A DNA stretch of 64,000 nt from Sulfobacillus thermosulfidooxidans DSM 9293 (GTDB lineage: Bacteria > Bacillota > Sulfobacillia > Sulfobacillales > Sulfobacillaceae). How positions within the stretch are numbered: the stretch's first letter is position 1; each line of letters starts with the position of its first letter. Shown here piece by piece: positions 36,786 to 45,560 of the stretch. The notes under the pieces are model-generated. The model saw nothing but the letters and a program-made list of their open reading frames with translations, did not search any database and had not been told where the DNA came from. The stretch lies in the NCBI RefSeq assembly GCF_900176145.1, contig NZ_FWWY01000002.1:1-64000 (forward strand). The letters are read 5' to 3'. Made by a program: the position numbers and the translations under genes.

Positions 36786-37505
36786 ATGGAATATTTCGTT
36801 GTTCAATTGCCGGATCTTTTGGATCAACGCATCATCGCAAATTCATTGCCCTATATTTCGCCTGAGCAGCAGGCTAAAGTCGAGAGTTTTCGCCATATCG
36901 GTGATGCTTTTCGGTGTCTCACAGGCGATCTCTTGATCCGAGTCATCATTTGTGAAAAGTTCAAGGTGTCAAACCAAGAGTTGAAATTTGAACGTAATTC
37001 ATACGGAAAGCCATTTTGGCGCGAACACCCAGACTTTCAGTTCAGCGTTTCCCATTCTGGACAGTTAGTTGTGTGTGCCACACATGACAAAGAGATTGGT
37101 ATCGATGTAGAACAGGTCAAAGCCGTTGACATAGATTTTGTCACCACTTGCTTGTCGGAACGAGAAATGATTGGCGCTCTTCAAAAAGAGGGATATGATT
37201 TATACGATTATTTTTGTGATTTGTGGATCGCGAAGGAAAGTTATGTTAAGGCTTTGGGAAAAGGTATGTTCAAATCTTTTGACTCATTTTCTGTAAAGTT
37301 ATGCAGCAATGATACAATCACGATCCTCGACCGGCATGAGGAAATCGCCAGTAACTTCCTTTGTAAGAGATACCGTGTATCTCAAAACTATCGAGTTGCT
37401 TTGTGCGCTGCTTGTTCAAGTTATGATGAATTCCCTGACTTCCCGACGCACCTTTCGTTTCACTCTATTTATAATAGATTTGATGTGAGGGCCGAATATC
37501 CGTAG
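36786..37505 (+). CDS. Sfp-type 4'-phosphopantetheinyl transferase
   Basis: 239 residues from the ATG at 36786 (GGGGAAAG upstream). FSVSHSGQLVVCATH, GIDVEQVKAVD (metal-binding Asp and Glu) and LWIAKESYVKALGKG are the three Sfp signature regions. It moves phosphopantetheine from CoA to the Ser of carrier proteins, here the free carrier (24917) and the carrier-TE protein (33919). Last gene of the cluster. Confidence 0.93.
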   Translation: MEYFVVQLPDLLDQRIIANSLPYISPEQQAKVESFRHIGDAFRCLTGDLLIRVIICEKFKVSNQELKFERNSYGKPFWREHPDFQFSVSHSGQLVVCATHDKEIGIDVEQVKAVDIDFVTTCLSEREMIGALQKEGYDLYDYFCDLWIAKESYVKALGKGMFKSFDSFSVKLCSNDTITILDRHEEIASNFLCKRYRVSQNYRVALCAACSSYDEFPDFPTHLSFHSIYNRFDVRAEYP

Positions 37506-38282
37506 CTGCTTCCGGTTCAGGGGTAAGGCTTGCAATCGTGGGTGCATGAATTCTACATCAATCCAACCGAACCCGTGTTGCAATTATCTAGATCGATCCA
37601 GGCCACAGTCAAGGCTAAGATCATACAACATTCCTTTTAATGAGAAAGGACTATCCTCTTGCCATCAAAGTGTGTTTTGGTAATAAAATGGCGAATTAAA
37701 CAATCATGAAATCTGAAATTCATCTTCAGGTAACGGGCTGTGACTTGAAAGCTGTCGGCAGTCATGCCGTGCGAACCCCCCCGTCCAGAACTACCCCAAC
37801 TTTCGATTTTAGGTGTTCTCCAGCCTTGCTGTACAAGGAAAGTTGATTTTTTTCGGACACTACAAGTGAGGATTTTCCAGTACGAGGACGAGAAAATGAA
37901 GCCATAACCAGTGTCAACAGTCCTAACACATTTGTCAAATGGAACGATATTCCATGGAAACGGGTTTTGGTCACTACAATCGCAACATTTAACGGTCTAA
38001 TGCGGGTTTATGAGTTCTTTTTTGTCAAAAATCTCCTATCATGTGGATAAAATGCAACTGGAAAATCGAAAGTCGGGCTACGGGCGCGAACCTACCGTGA
38101 CGTAGGGCAGTGGCAACACCGCCTTATGATAGCTTACTAAACTATGTAGCCGAATCTGGGAAAGTGACCCGGGCCGGTTTTAAAAGGTGACGCGGCCCCA
38201 ACTATGCCAGAGGCCGGATCATTATTGACAGCCGCAACGTAATTAAAATGATCCAGCTTCGGTGTAGTAACTACAATCTTAT
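37506..38282. other. Right border of the cluster, no gene seen
   Basis: AT-rich DNA without a supported ORF, RBS or RNA gene. Short coding-like stretches on both strands are not convincing. Probably decayed DNA between the cluster and the mobile elements. Confidence 0.4.
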
Positions 38283-38588
38283 TTATGCCCGGTAGACCAT
38301 AATCCGTTTACGTGCGTTACAAACACATCCGGAAGGATATAGCTGCTCTCGTATCCGGCGAAGGCTCCTAGCGTTGATGTGCATTCTCAGCGTTGTCCCT
38401 TCTTTGATGACACGAGTGTTACTAGCACCCATAGTAATTAAAAAGTCATGTACTTGTGGAACCATGGATCCAGAAATGGTCATTCGGACCAATTCATGAC
38501 TCCTGGTAGATGAATACAAACGAATTGCCGAGTGCCCATCACAATAACCCCGAACAAAATCTACAGTTGGAATAAAGGGAGGCACCTC
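38283..38588 (-). pseudogene. LAGLIDADG-type homing endonuclease fragment
   Basis: About 100 residues on the minus strand: FVRGYCDGHSAI matches the LAGLIDADG helix consensus (FxRGxxDGeG), followed by a beta-rich half (LVRMTISGSMVPQVHDFLITMG, LRMHINARSLRRIREQLYP). The 5' end is lost, because the frame begins exactly at the end of the IS256 remnant. Source may be an intron- or intein-borne endonuclease or a stand-alone DUF of this fold. Confidence 0.5.
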
Positions 38589-38747
38589 GAGGTTGTCCCA
38601 AGCTTCGTGGAATTTCGCTAGCGCATCCTTTCTCGTGATTTAACCGATTTGCTCGGTTTTTTGTTCCGGTTTTTTTGGACACGTGGCTTTTAAGGCCGTT
38701 TGCAACACGGGAATCTCGCGATAGCCGGGGATCCGCGTCAACGTGTC
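38589..38747 (-). mobile_element. IS256 end fragment
   Basis: Begins with GAGGTTGTCCCAAGCTTCG, the same terminal repeat as the complete IS256 at 46620-48033, and continues through the final codons of its transposase up to the ACGTGTCT segment. Only one end remains. It truncates the LAGLIDADG gene. Confidence 0.85.
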
Positions 38748-38812
38748 TGCCCCGAAAATCACCGATCGCCCACGCGACATGACCACTTACACCCCCCAAG
38801 AATACACAAAAG

Positions 38813-40559
38813 GTAACTGGTTAGGTACCTTCCTCCGGCACCGGTAAGAAAAATTTTGAAATTATATTAGTAGTACGGGCTGGACGTGGGCCGGCCCACC
38901 TGATAGAGTAGGGACATCAAGGTGGGTGAGGTGATCTTCCATGTCATCAAGATCGGAATCGGATGCAGGCGCGGGCTTTCAGGCCTCGCTGATCGAGGGA
39001 ATGGATCGCGAGCGCTTTGAGGCGTACTCCCAACAAGCCGGGCTGGACGGGCTCTTGGCCCTCTTTCAGGCCATGAGTCAGCAAATCGCGCAGTTGCAAG
39101 ACCCCGTCAATCAACTGCGTCAACAGTTGGGACAAAATAGCCGCAATAGCTCGAAGCCCCCTCCAGCGACGGGTATCAGAAACCCGCCCCCAAAAGTCGG
39201 CGTCAACGAACGGGGAAGAAGCCCGGCCGCGAGCGGGGCCATCCGGGCACGACGCTCTTCCAACGCGAGGTGCCGGACGATGAGATTCGGTATCCTGTGG
39301 ACCACTGTGACCCCTGCGGAGAGGACCTGACGGAGACTCCGCCGGTGGCGGTACAGCGGCGGCAAGTGTGGGACCTCCCGGAGCAGCCGATCGTGGTGAC
39401 CGAACATCAAGCGGAAGTAAAAATCTGTCCCAGCTGTGGCACGCGGGCGCGGGCCACCTTTCCGCCCGAGGTTCAGGCGCCGGTCCAATATGGGCCCGGC
39501 ATCCTCGCCCTAACGGCCTATCTCCATTATTATCAATTGGGGCCTCTCGCACGCCTGCGGGAACTCTTTCGAGACCTCTGGCAGTTGCCGTTGAGTACGG
39601 GCCCCGTGATGCGGAGCTGGCGCCGGGTGGCTGCCCGCCTGGAACCCGTGATGGAGACCGTGCGGGTGGCCCTACAAGACGCCCCCCGGGTGAATACCGA
39701 CGAAACGGGCATGCGCGTGGAGAGCATCTTGCAGTGGTTCCACACCGTGTCCACGCCCGGGCTGACGTATTTATTTGCCCATGCCAAACGGGGCAAGGAC
39801 GCCGTCGATGCGATGGATATTTTGCCGCATCGGATCGGGACGACCCAGCATGATGGATGGGCGACGTATCGCGCCTACCCCGGGCAACATGCGTTGTGTA
39901 ATGCGCATCACGAGCGAGAGCTCATTGCAGCCCAGGAAGCGGTCCACCAAGACTGGGCGGGTGAGTTGCTGACACTCTTGGGTCAAATGAAGACGGCGAC
40001 AGACGCGGCCCGGGCTGCTGGCCGGGCGGAGCTGAACTCAGGGCTCCGAGTTCAACTGTTGACCCGCTATGACGTACTCGTACGCGAAGGCCTGCGCCAA
40101 AATCCCGCCAATCATCCCGCTCCGGGGCGCCGGCGGCGCCCCAAACAAACGAAGACGCGCAATCTCCTGGAACGGCTCGATCAGCATCGGACGGAAGCCC
40201 TTCTCTTCGTCCATGACCTCTCGGTGCCCTTTGACAACAATTTAGCAGAACGCGATTTACGCATGGTCAAGGTGCGGCAAAAAGTGTCCGGGACGTTTCG
40301 CACGACGGACGGTGCCACCGCGTTTGCCACCGTTCGCGGCTACCTCAGCACGGCCAAGAAACAAGGACAACCCCTGTTAGCAGCACTACGCTCCGTCTTG
40401 GGCGGCATGCCTTGGATGCCCACAACCCGCTAAGCCCCGACGCGACCCACGTTGAACGTCTTCGGGGATGGCCTTGCCATCCTCTGGTTCACGCGGCTCC
40501 GCTCGCCCCTCTGGGCATCCCCTGATCTCTTAAATCGAACTGGGTACCTAACCAGTTAC
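38813..40559 (+). mobile_element. IS66-family element
   Basis: Perfect 17-bp terminal inverted repeats GTAACTGGTTAGGTACC (38813-38829 and 40543-40559). It carries one transposase gene only, without the tnpA/tnpB accessory genes of large IS66 elements. No 8-bp target duplication is visible. It interrupts the gene that starts at 40725 on the minus strand. Confidence 0.9.
38941..40433 (+). pseudogene. IS66 transposase, single frameshift
   Basis: Two frames: 38941-about 39165 gives the N-terminal coiled coil (LFQAMSQQIAQLQDP, LRQQLGQNSRNSSKPP), and from about 39167 to 40433 come the zinc-finger (CDPCGEDL, CPSCGTRARATFP) and DDE_Tnp_IS66 domains (VNTDETGMRVE, QHDGWATYRAYPG, CNAHHERELIA, VPFDNNLAERDLRMVKVRQKVSG). 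One base is missing in the C-rich run after NSSKPP, and the frame GYQKPAPKSRRQRTGKKPG then restores the protein. All catalytic residues remain, so one base separates this from an active transposase; sequencing error is possible. Confidence 0.85.
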
Positions 40560-40725
40560 CTATTTCGAACGTAGGGCCGCTGTGTCCCACGGTGTCATCT
40601 CGCCACCTGCGCCATGAGAGATTCCGCATTGCGTCAGCCGCCGGCGGGAACGCTGGCGAAAATGCTGACGATGATGGGAACTCGAGAGACCTTTCTGTGT
40701 CGTCATTATGAAAAATCTGTGTCAT
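40560..40725 (-). pseudogene. Truncated hypothetical gene beside the XRE gene
   Basis: The ATG at 40725 overlaps the XRE stop as ATGA, implying a two-gene operon. About 55 residues (MTQIFHNDDTERSLEF) are left before the IS66 end cuts the frame. No family recognised. Confidence 0.4.
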
Positions 40726-41090
40726 ACTGACTCCCTATCCTCGTCCAAAAGCCGATTTAAGGCATCCAGATTTATAGTCAGGCGGTTAACCCAACGAATG
40801 GTTTCGAGATCCTTCGACGTGATCTGGGCGGTATGGAATGCTGCTATAACGGCTGGGGTGCTCTCCGGCTCGGATATCGGATCGTCTTGGAGAAAATAGC
40901 TCAACTCAACCCCATAGAGGTCAGCCAAGCGTTGCAATGTGGGAATATCTATTGGCCGTTGTCCTGTCTCAATATAAGAGACTTGTTCGCGTTTGAGATC
41001 TCAATAGGCTGCCACGTGCTGTTGCGTAAGACCTGCATGATGACGGGTATGCGCCAATCGTTGTTCAATGATTACACGAGGTAACACCAT
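40722..41090 (-). pseudogene. XRE-family regulator with an in-frame stop
   Basis: From the ATG at 41090 (AAGGGGG upstream) the frame reads VIIEQRLAHTRHHAGLTQQHVAAY, then TGA at 41001-41003, then DLKREQVSYIETGQRPIDIPTLQRLADLYGVELSYF, an HTH_3 domain, and about 50 C-terminal residues with DALNRLLDEDRES. A single change would give the expected Leu codon. These small regulators usually control the phage- or plasmid-like genes beside them. Confidence 0.78.
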
Positions 41091-41248
41091 AAAATAACGC
41101 CCCCTTTTTGGAGATCAACCAAAGTGACAGAAATATGGGTTGAGAACACGAGTAATGGGTTGTCGGGCCCAAGCAGGGTGCGGCAATGGGGATCGAATAC
41201 GGATCAAAACGCTATAAGGGTCTGAGTGTGCGGTGAGGCGATAATCTG

Positions 41249-41569
41249 TTAAAGAATCGTGACACGATACCAGGCAATGGTCGCGTCGGCCGGCAACGTG
41301 GTGGCTCCTTCGGGCAGGCGGGGGCCGCGGTATTGGCCGATGATCGCGAGATCGCCGGATTGGAGCGTCACCGTGCGACGTTGGACAGGCACGGGAATTC
41401 CGAGCAGTTGGGAAAAGATCGCCGCGGTTTCGGCGTGCCCCACAGCGCTTTCGATAACCGGTCGGGTGAGCAGTTCGCGGGCCGTTTCCAGCGGTATGGC
41501 GTCGATATGCAGACTAACGGGAAAGTGAGCGAGCATGTTGAGGGAAAAGGCATTGAGGAGATAGGTCAT
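41249..41569 (-). CDS. DUF1874 protein, AcrIII-1-like cyclic tetra-adenylate ring nuclease
   Basis: 106 residues from the ATG at 41569 (AAAGGAG upstream). MTYLLNAFSLNML, then ESAVGHAETAAIFSQLLGIPVPVQR and PRLPEGATTLP match the DUF1874 family of STIV B116, YddF and the viral ring nuclease AcrIII-1. The His of VGHAETA corresponds to the catalytic His of AcrIII-1, and the Glu of LPEG to its conserved Glu. AcrIII-1 destroys the cA4 signal of type III CRISPR systems. The family match is strong; ring-nuclease activity is inferred from the conserved residues. The neighbours fit a phage/plasmid origin. Confidence 0.85.
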   Translation of the reverse strand: MTYLLNAFSLNMLAHFPVSLHIDAIPLETARELLTRPVIESAVGHAETAAIFSQLLGIPVPVQRRTVTLQSGDLAIIGQYRGPRLPEGATTLPADATIAWYRVTIL

Positions 41570-41640
41570 GATGAAGACTCCTTTCAGGATAATGACGAAT
41601 GAGAACAGAGGAGAGCCGGTCCGGAGAGGATCGGCAGGAC

Positions 41641-41952
41641 TTAGGAACGGGAGGCGTGGGACACGGTGGCGACCCACGTATGGATGGCGTGGGTCGAGAG
41701 CGTCCATGTGTCGGCAAAATGGGCGACAAAGGCCCACTTAAAATCTTGATAGAGCTGATCGGCTGTTGCCGTATCAACGGCATCCGCTAAGAGCGCATAC
41801 GCCAAATCGGCGGGACCGGATCCGCCGTAGCCCCATTCAAAGCCCGTGGGGCTATGCCGCACGAGATGAGGGAGATCGCCGAGAATGTGTCCGTCGACGA
41901 CAATGTGGACGATAGGGCCCTGGGTTGTGCGAAATCCGTGGTAAGCTTTCAC
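41641..41952 (-). CDS. DUF6166-like small protein
   Basis: About 103 residues from the GTG at 41952, with AGGAG upstream; the longer in-frame extension lacks an RBS. KAYHGFRTTQGPIVHIVVDG and RHSPTGFEWGYGGSGPADLAYALLAD are typical of the DUF6166 family common on phages and plasmids. The C-terminus is less conserved (FKWAFVAHFADTW). Function unknown. It lies just upstream of the ring-nuclease gene on the same strand. Confidence 0.75.
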   Translation of the reverse strand: MKAYHGFRTTQGPIVHIVVDGHILGDLPHLVRHSPTGFEWGYGGSGPADLAYALLADAVDTATADQLYQDFKWAFVAHFADTWTLSTHAIHTWVATVSHASRS

Positions 41953-42312
41953 GCAAGCATCACTCCTGCTGCTGAGAGTAAATTGAGTCTGCCGTGTGAT
42001 AAACACGGCCGCGAGGCCGGAGTAGAGCACACAGCGTGTTCTGGCAGAGGAACGAAATACCATGTGGTGGAGGGCCGTCGCAGACCGTCATACAGATCAA
42101 TAGGGCTAGTGGTGGGACAGAAACAGGATGAAAAACCCGACGATAATCACCATTAAGGTGCTCCAATACCCGTATTGCAAGCTGGTGAGTTTTTGATTGA
42201 AATGCGAGGTGGCCGGAAACCGGATTAGGGAAAACGAAAGGGTGTCGGATCCTCTCTTCTGATAAAAGAACGAACACAAGATGGCCCGGGAACGACAGGG
42301 ATCTCCGCCCCA
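41953..42312. other. Gap with a possible small membrane peptide
   Basis: A minus-strand frame ending at 42106 codes a C-terminal membrane helix (YWSTLMVIIVGFFILFLS), preceded by a polar stretch. No start with a proper RBS was found, so it is only a candidate. The rest holds nothing recognisable. Confidence 0.3.
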
Positions 42313-42726
42313 TCAACGCGACCGCGCGAGCACAGGGACGGATCCGTGCGGTGAATGAGGGGAGTGCCGCCACAATCGCCACCACTGAGCCCCATCGGTT
42401 GCACCGATCGGAAACGCGTTAAGGCCCCAATGGACGGGCAGAATCCACCGCCACCACACCGCTAAGGTGGGATGCCACCAGAGCATAAGACACATCCACA
42501 CGCCTTCGGCAATCGGCGCGGCAATCAAGGTTTGCCGGATTTGCGAGGGCGTTAGTCCTGTAACATCTAACGCCACACCAATGCGTCCATGCCGGAGATC
42601 CCAAACAGCGTGCAAAATCCGACCGCCATAGGAACGGGCGACGAGACTATGCGCCAATTCGTGGACGACGAGAAGTCCCACAATACTGATGAGCAACATT
42701 AGGAGTAAATGCGAAGATTGAATCAT
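42313..42726 (-). CDS. M50-like membrane metalloprotease
   Basis: 137 residues. LLLMLLISIVGLLVVHELAHSLVARSYGG combines a membrane helix with the zinc motif HELAH. A second hydrophobic block (LAVWWRWILPVHWGLNAFPIGATDG) resembles the NxxPxxxxDG region of site-2 proteases, whose Asp is the third zinc ligand. It is shorter than usual for S2P enzymes, but both active-site parts are present. Possible role: intramembrane cleavage of a regulator. It sits in the phage/plasmid-like island. Confidence 0.7.
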   Translation of the reverse strand: MIQSSHLLLMLLISIVGLLVVHELAHSLVARSYGGRILHAVWDLRHGRIGVALDVTGLTPSQIRQTLIAAPIAEGVWMCLMLWWHPTLAVWWRWILPVHWGLNAFPIGATDGAQWWRLWRHSPHSPHGSVPVLARSR

Positions 42727-42756
42727 CAGGTATCGACCTTTCTGAGATCAGTGGGA

Positions 42757-43245
42757 TTAATGATAAAACAGATAGCCAAGCCAGCCGTAGCGCCATTGAT
42801 CTTCTTGCGCAGATAAGGTCCGCAGCGACGGAAAAGCGGCGGGCGGTCCCTGCTGCACGGTATCCCAAGCCGCGCGCATTTGCTGCGCCGCACGATCCGC
42901 CGAAAGACGGCCAATCCCGGTGCCGAGACCGGGACAGGTGCATCGCGTCACCGAATCGGACGGGTGTTGGGCATTCCACTCGGCCAGGGCCAAGAGCAGG
43001 CCGCGAAAGGCCAGATAGGCGTGCAGCGTGCTCCGAACGGGCCGCGGCGTCCGCATGGTGGGCGCGATAATCAAATGGGTGTAGGGCGTGTGCGGTGTGG
43101 GAACGATCAGGGCTTGCCCGATGAGAAGCTCGCCATGCGCCTGATGCCGAATGGCGATATTAGGAATTCCATCGAACACCCGATGCCAGGCGCGGATAAG
43201 CGCGGGTTTGCGGTCAATGAGGATGAGAGAACACAAACGCAACAT
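42757..43245 (-). CDS. Macro-domain protein lacking part of the first ADP-ribose loop
   Basis: 162 residues from the ATG at 43245 (GAGGTGATC just upstream). ELLIGQALIVPTPH, HLIIAPTMRTPRPV, HAYLAFRGLLLALAEWN and CTCPGLGTGIGRLSADRAAQQMRAAW match phage-type macro domains. The usual segment with the first binding loop (PANxxGxMxGGxD) between NIAIRH and HGELLIGQ is missing, apparently an in-frame loss of about 40 residues. Macro domains bind or remove ADP-ribose and can counter ADP-ribose-based defence. Activity of this form is doubtful. Confidence 0.72.
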   Translation of the reverse strand: MLRLCSLILIDRKPALIRAWHRVFDGIPNIAIRHQAHGELLIGQALIVPTPHTPYTHLIIAPTMRTPRPVRSTLHAYLAFRGLLLALAEWNAQHPSDSVTRCTCPGLGTGIGRLSADRAAQQMRAAWDTVQQGPPAAFPSLRTLSAQEDQWRYGWLGYLFYH

Positions 43246-43414
43246 GATCACCTCTTGAGTCACGATGTGAGCGAGAAAGATGAATTCCGGGATTCAGCGG
43301 GAAAGCTTTGCAAAATGGTGACGAGATACGGGATGTCTGCGGCATGAAAGGCGATGTATAGTGGTCCCCAAAAACTAGACAATTTTGGAGGCCGTCAAGT
43401 GTTACACTGGACAT

Positions 43415-43720
43415 ATGATGGCGAAACAAAAACGGCATTCTGCCACCTTCAAAAGTCCAGTGGTGCTCGAAATGCTCAAGGAAGAAAAAACCGTCAGCCA
43501 GATTGCCGCCGAATACGGCATTCATCCCAGTCAATTGCATCGCTGGAAGCGCCAGGCGCTCGAGAACTTTCCGCAGTTATTTACCGAGTCCCAAGCGCTC
43601 CAACAACAGGCCCAAGCCCACCAACAACAGCTGACCGAGCTTTATGCGGAAATCGGCAAACTGACCACACAAGTCGAGTGGCTCAAAAAAAAATCTGGCC
43701 TCGACCCTGACCCGCGATGA
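43415..43720 (+). CDS. IS3 transposase OrfA (copy A2)
   Basis: Nearly identical to the OrfA at 6957-7262; one visible change is SPVVLEM for SQVVLEM. Intact helix-turn-helix and coiled coil. It could act in trans or as a repressor even though the OrfB of this copy is defective. Confidence 0.88.
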   Translation: MMAKQKRHSATFKSPVVLEMLKEEKTVSQIAAEYGIHPSQLHRWKRQALENFPQLFTESQALQQQAQAHQQQLTELYAEIGKLTTQVEWLKKKSGLDPDPR

Positions 43721-43724
43721 ACGG

Positions 43725-44432
43725 ATGACCTTGTTGGATCGGGGAGCGTATCCGCTCCCGTTGACGACGCAAGCCGCGTTGTTAAGCCTCAACCGCTCGA
43801 GCCTCTATTACCGGCCCGTCGGGCCGGATGCCGAGGAGATCGCTCTGAAGCATCGCATCGATGAAATTTACACCGATCGACCGTTTTACGGGTCCCGGCG
43901 GATGACGGCTCAGTTGAACCACGAGGGTTACGCCGTAAACCGCAAACGCGTGCAGCGCACCATGCGGGAGATGGGGATCTGGGGGCTCGCTCCGGGGCCC
44001 CAGACCAGCACCCGACATCCCCAGCACCCGGTGTATCCGTATTTATTGAAAGGCGTCACGCCGGCGTACCCCAATCATGTGTGGGGGATTGACGTGACCT
44101 ATATCCGGATGGTGCATGGTTGGCTATACCTGGTGGCCATTATGGATTGGTATTCACGGTTTGTCGTGGCGTGGGAACTCTCCGAAACCTTGGAACTGCC
44201 CTTTGTGCTCACGGCCGCGGAGCGGGCGTTGGACAATGTATTGACGGAACGGCTGTGGCGCAGTGTGAAGTATGAAGAGGTGTATCTACACGATTACCGT
44301 TCACCCCGGGAAGCCCGATCGGGCTTGAGCCGATACTTTACGTTCTATAACTATCACCGGCTGCATCAATCCTTGGGCTACACGCCACCCGCGGCCTGGT
44401 ATTCGCCCCTCCCGTCCCTCGACCGGGAGTGA
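43725..44432 (+). pseudogene. IS3 transposase OrfB (copy A2), catalytic Asp deleted
   Basis: 235 residues, in frame, but 41 residues are missing between AAERAL and DNVLTERLW. In A1 this segment contains NHDQGSHF with the second catalytic Asp, so the protein cannot catalyse transposition. The deletion joins two copies of GCGGGCGTTG present in A1, which points to slippage between direct repeats. Confidence 0.88.
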
Positions 44433-44612
44433 TGTTGCCCGGGATTGAATCCCCCACAGACAGCCCTACGGGCTGGGCCTCCTGTTTGTCGACGGGCCGA
44501 CAACGGCCCTCGCCAAACAGGAGGGTAATGGTTCCGATGAAGACCCAAAGGAAGGAGGCCCATCTCACACTTTGGGGGTCAAAAATCTGTCTTGACAATG
44601 GGGTCCACCTTA

Positions 44613-45513
44613 CAGTCACAGGATGGTCACCATCCCGGGCATGGCTTCCAGCCCTCGCGACCCGATCGCCTCGATGCGCGATGTTGGTCCGGTTGGGCTG
44701 GTACGAGGGCAACCAACCGTGACCCGGGTATGAGGCATGGGCAATGGACGCGGATTGATGAAGTTCTGACCCAGCAGATGATTCGCTCGGGGCTCGAAGG
44801 CGTCGCCGGTAGCCATCATGAGGCGTTGTGCGCTTTGACCAATGTTTGGCTACGCATTTTATCAGAGCTACAACGAAACCCGATTCCTGTTCCTGTCCGA
44901 TCGGGGCCCGACACGCCGCGTAATCGTACAGTGCCATTTCTCGGGCGATCACTTCCTGGTGACCGACTAGCTGGCACGCCCCCGCTCACCGCGTACGGCG
45001 ACCACGTCACGTGAACCACCTCCTTGAGCCTCTTTCGCGTTTAGGATGACATAATTGCGCCTTTTATTCGTGATGAACTGAATCTTGAAGCCTTACGAAA
45101 GCGGTCGGCCGTTTCTTGTGGTTTGAGAGAATTTCCCCGCCGCTCCGTGGCGAGAGGGGGCCGATAGTGGGGCGAGGTATGCTTAAAGTTCGTGAATGAG
45201 AAGATGCATTAGCACGTCTTTTTGATCCAGATCCCCTAACTGGCGATTAGGAATGCGAACGGGGCAGGGGAGACAGTCGGAGGTTATGGTGCCTACCAAT
45301 ACGGAGTAACCTGCTCATATCAGTGCCGAATGCGCTCGGGTCGCGCCGTTCAATCAGCCACATACTGGTCCCAGCCAGGGCAGGTGATTTTCGCGGATCT
45401 TCGTCACGACACAACTGTATACCCAAGAACTGCTGTGGGTGGATCAGCCTTCGAGAAGACAACGGCTTCGTGCGAAATAACGGCATAGTATTGTGCTAAT
45501 AAGAGAAAATCTA
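44613..45513. other. Decayed DNA, no gene recognised
   Basis: 44640-45015 has coding-like pieces (TRIDEVLTQQMIRSGLEG, HHEALCALTNVWLRIL) that look like the C-terminal end of a transposase, but no family fits safely. 45247-45486 on the minus strand has another piece (LGIQLCRDEDPRKSPALAG). Both lack starts and an RBS. Confidence 0.35.
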
Positions 45514-45544
45514 AAACGGCATACAAGAAAGACGTATGCCGTTT
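45514..45544 (-). terminator. Intrinsic terminator after rhaM
   Basis: AAACGGCATAC (45514-45524) and GTATGCCGTTT (45534-45544) form a perfect 11-bp stem with a 9-base loop. Read on the minus strand it is followed by a T-rich tract (TTTTAGATTTTC). It lies just after the rhaM stop and should end the MFS-rhaM transcript. Confidence 0.75.
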
Positions 45545-45560
45545 AGTTTGATGTTCAGAA

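Larger units (their letters stand above)
43357..44612 (+). mobile_element. IS3-group A copy 2 (A2), deleted in orfB
   Basis: Same ends as A1 (TATAGTGG... and ...CCACCTTA) but 123 bases shorter. The flanking bases (ATG left, CAG right) do not form a duplication, so the ends may come from a rearrangement. The structured tail (44461-44524) is identical to that of A1. Confidence 0.88.

Noticed and set aside
39270-40433. Complete IS66 transposase starting at 39270
   Set aside because: The ATG lies inside the conserved zinc-finger region; the true N-terminus is in another frame from 38941, so the gene is frameshifted.
44592-45014. 140-codon + strand ORF after IS3-A2
   Set aside because: Starts inside the IS tail without an RBS; only short pieces look protein-like.
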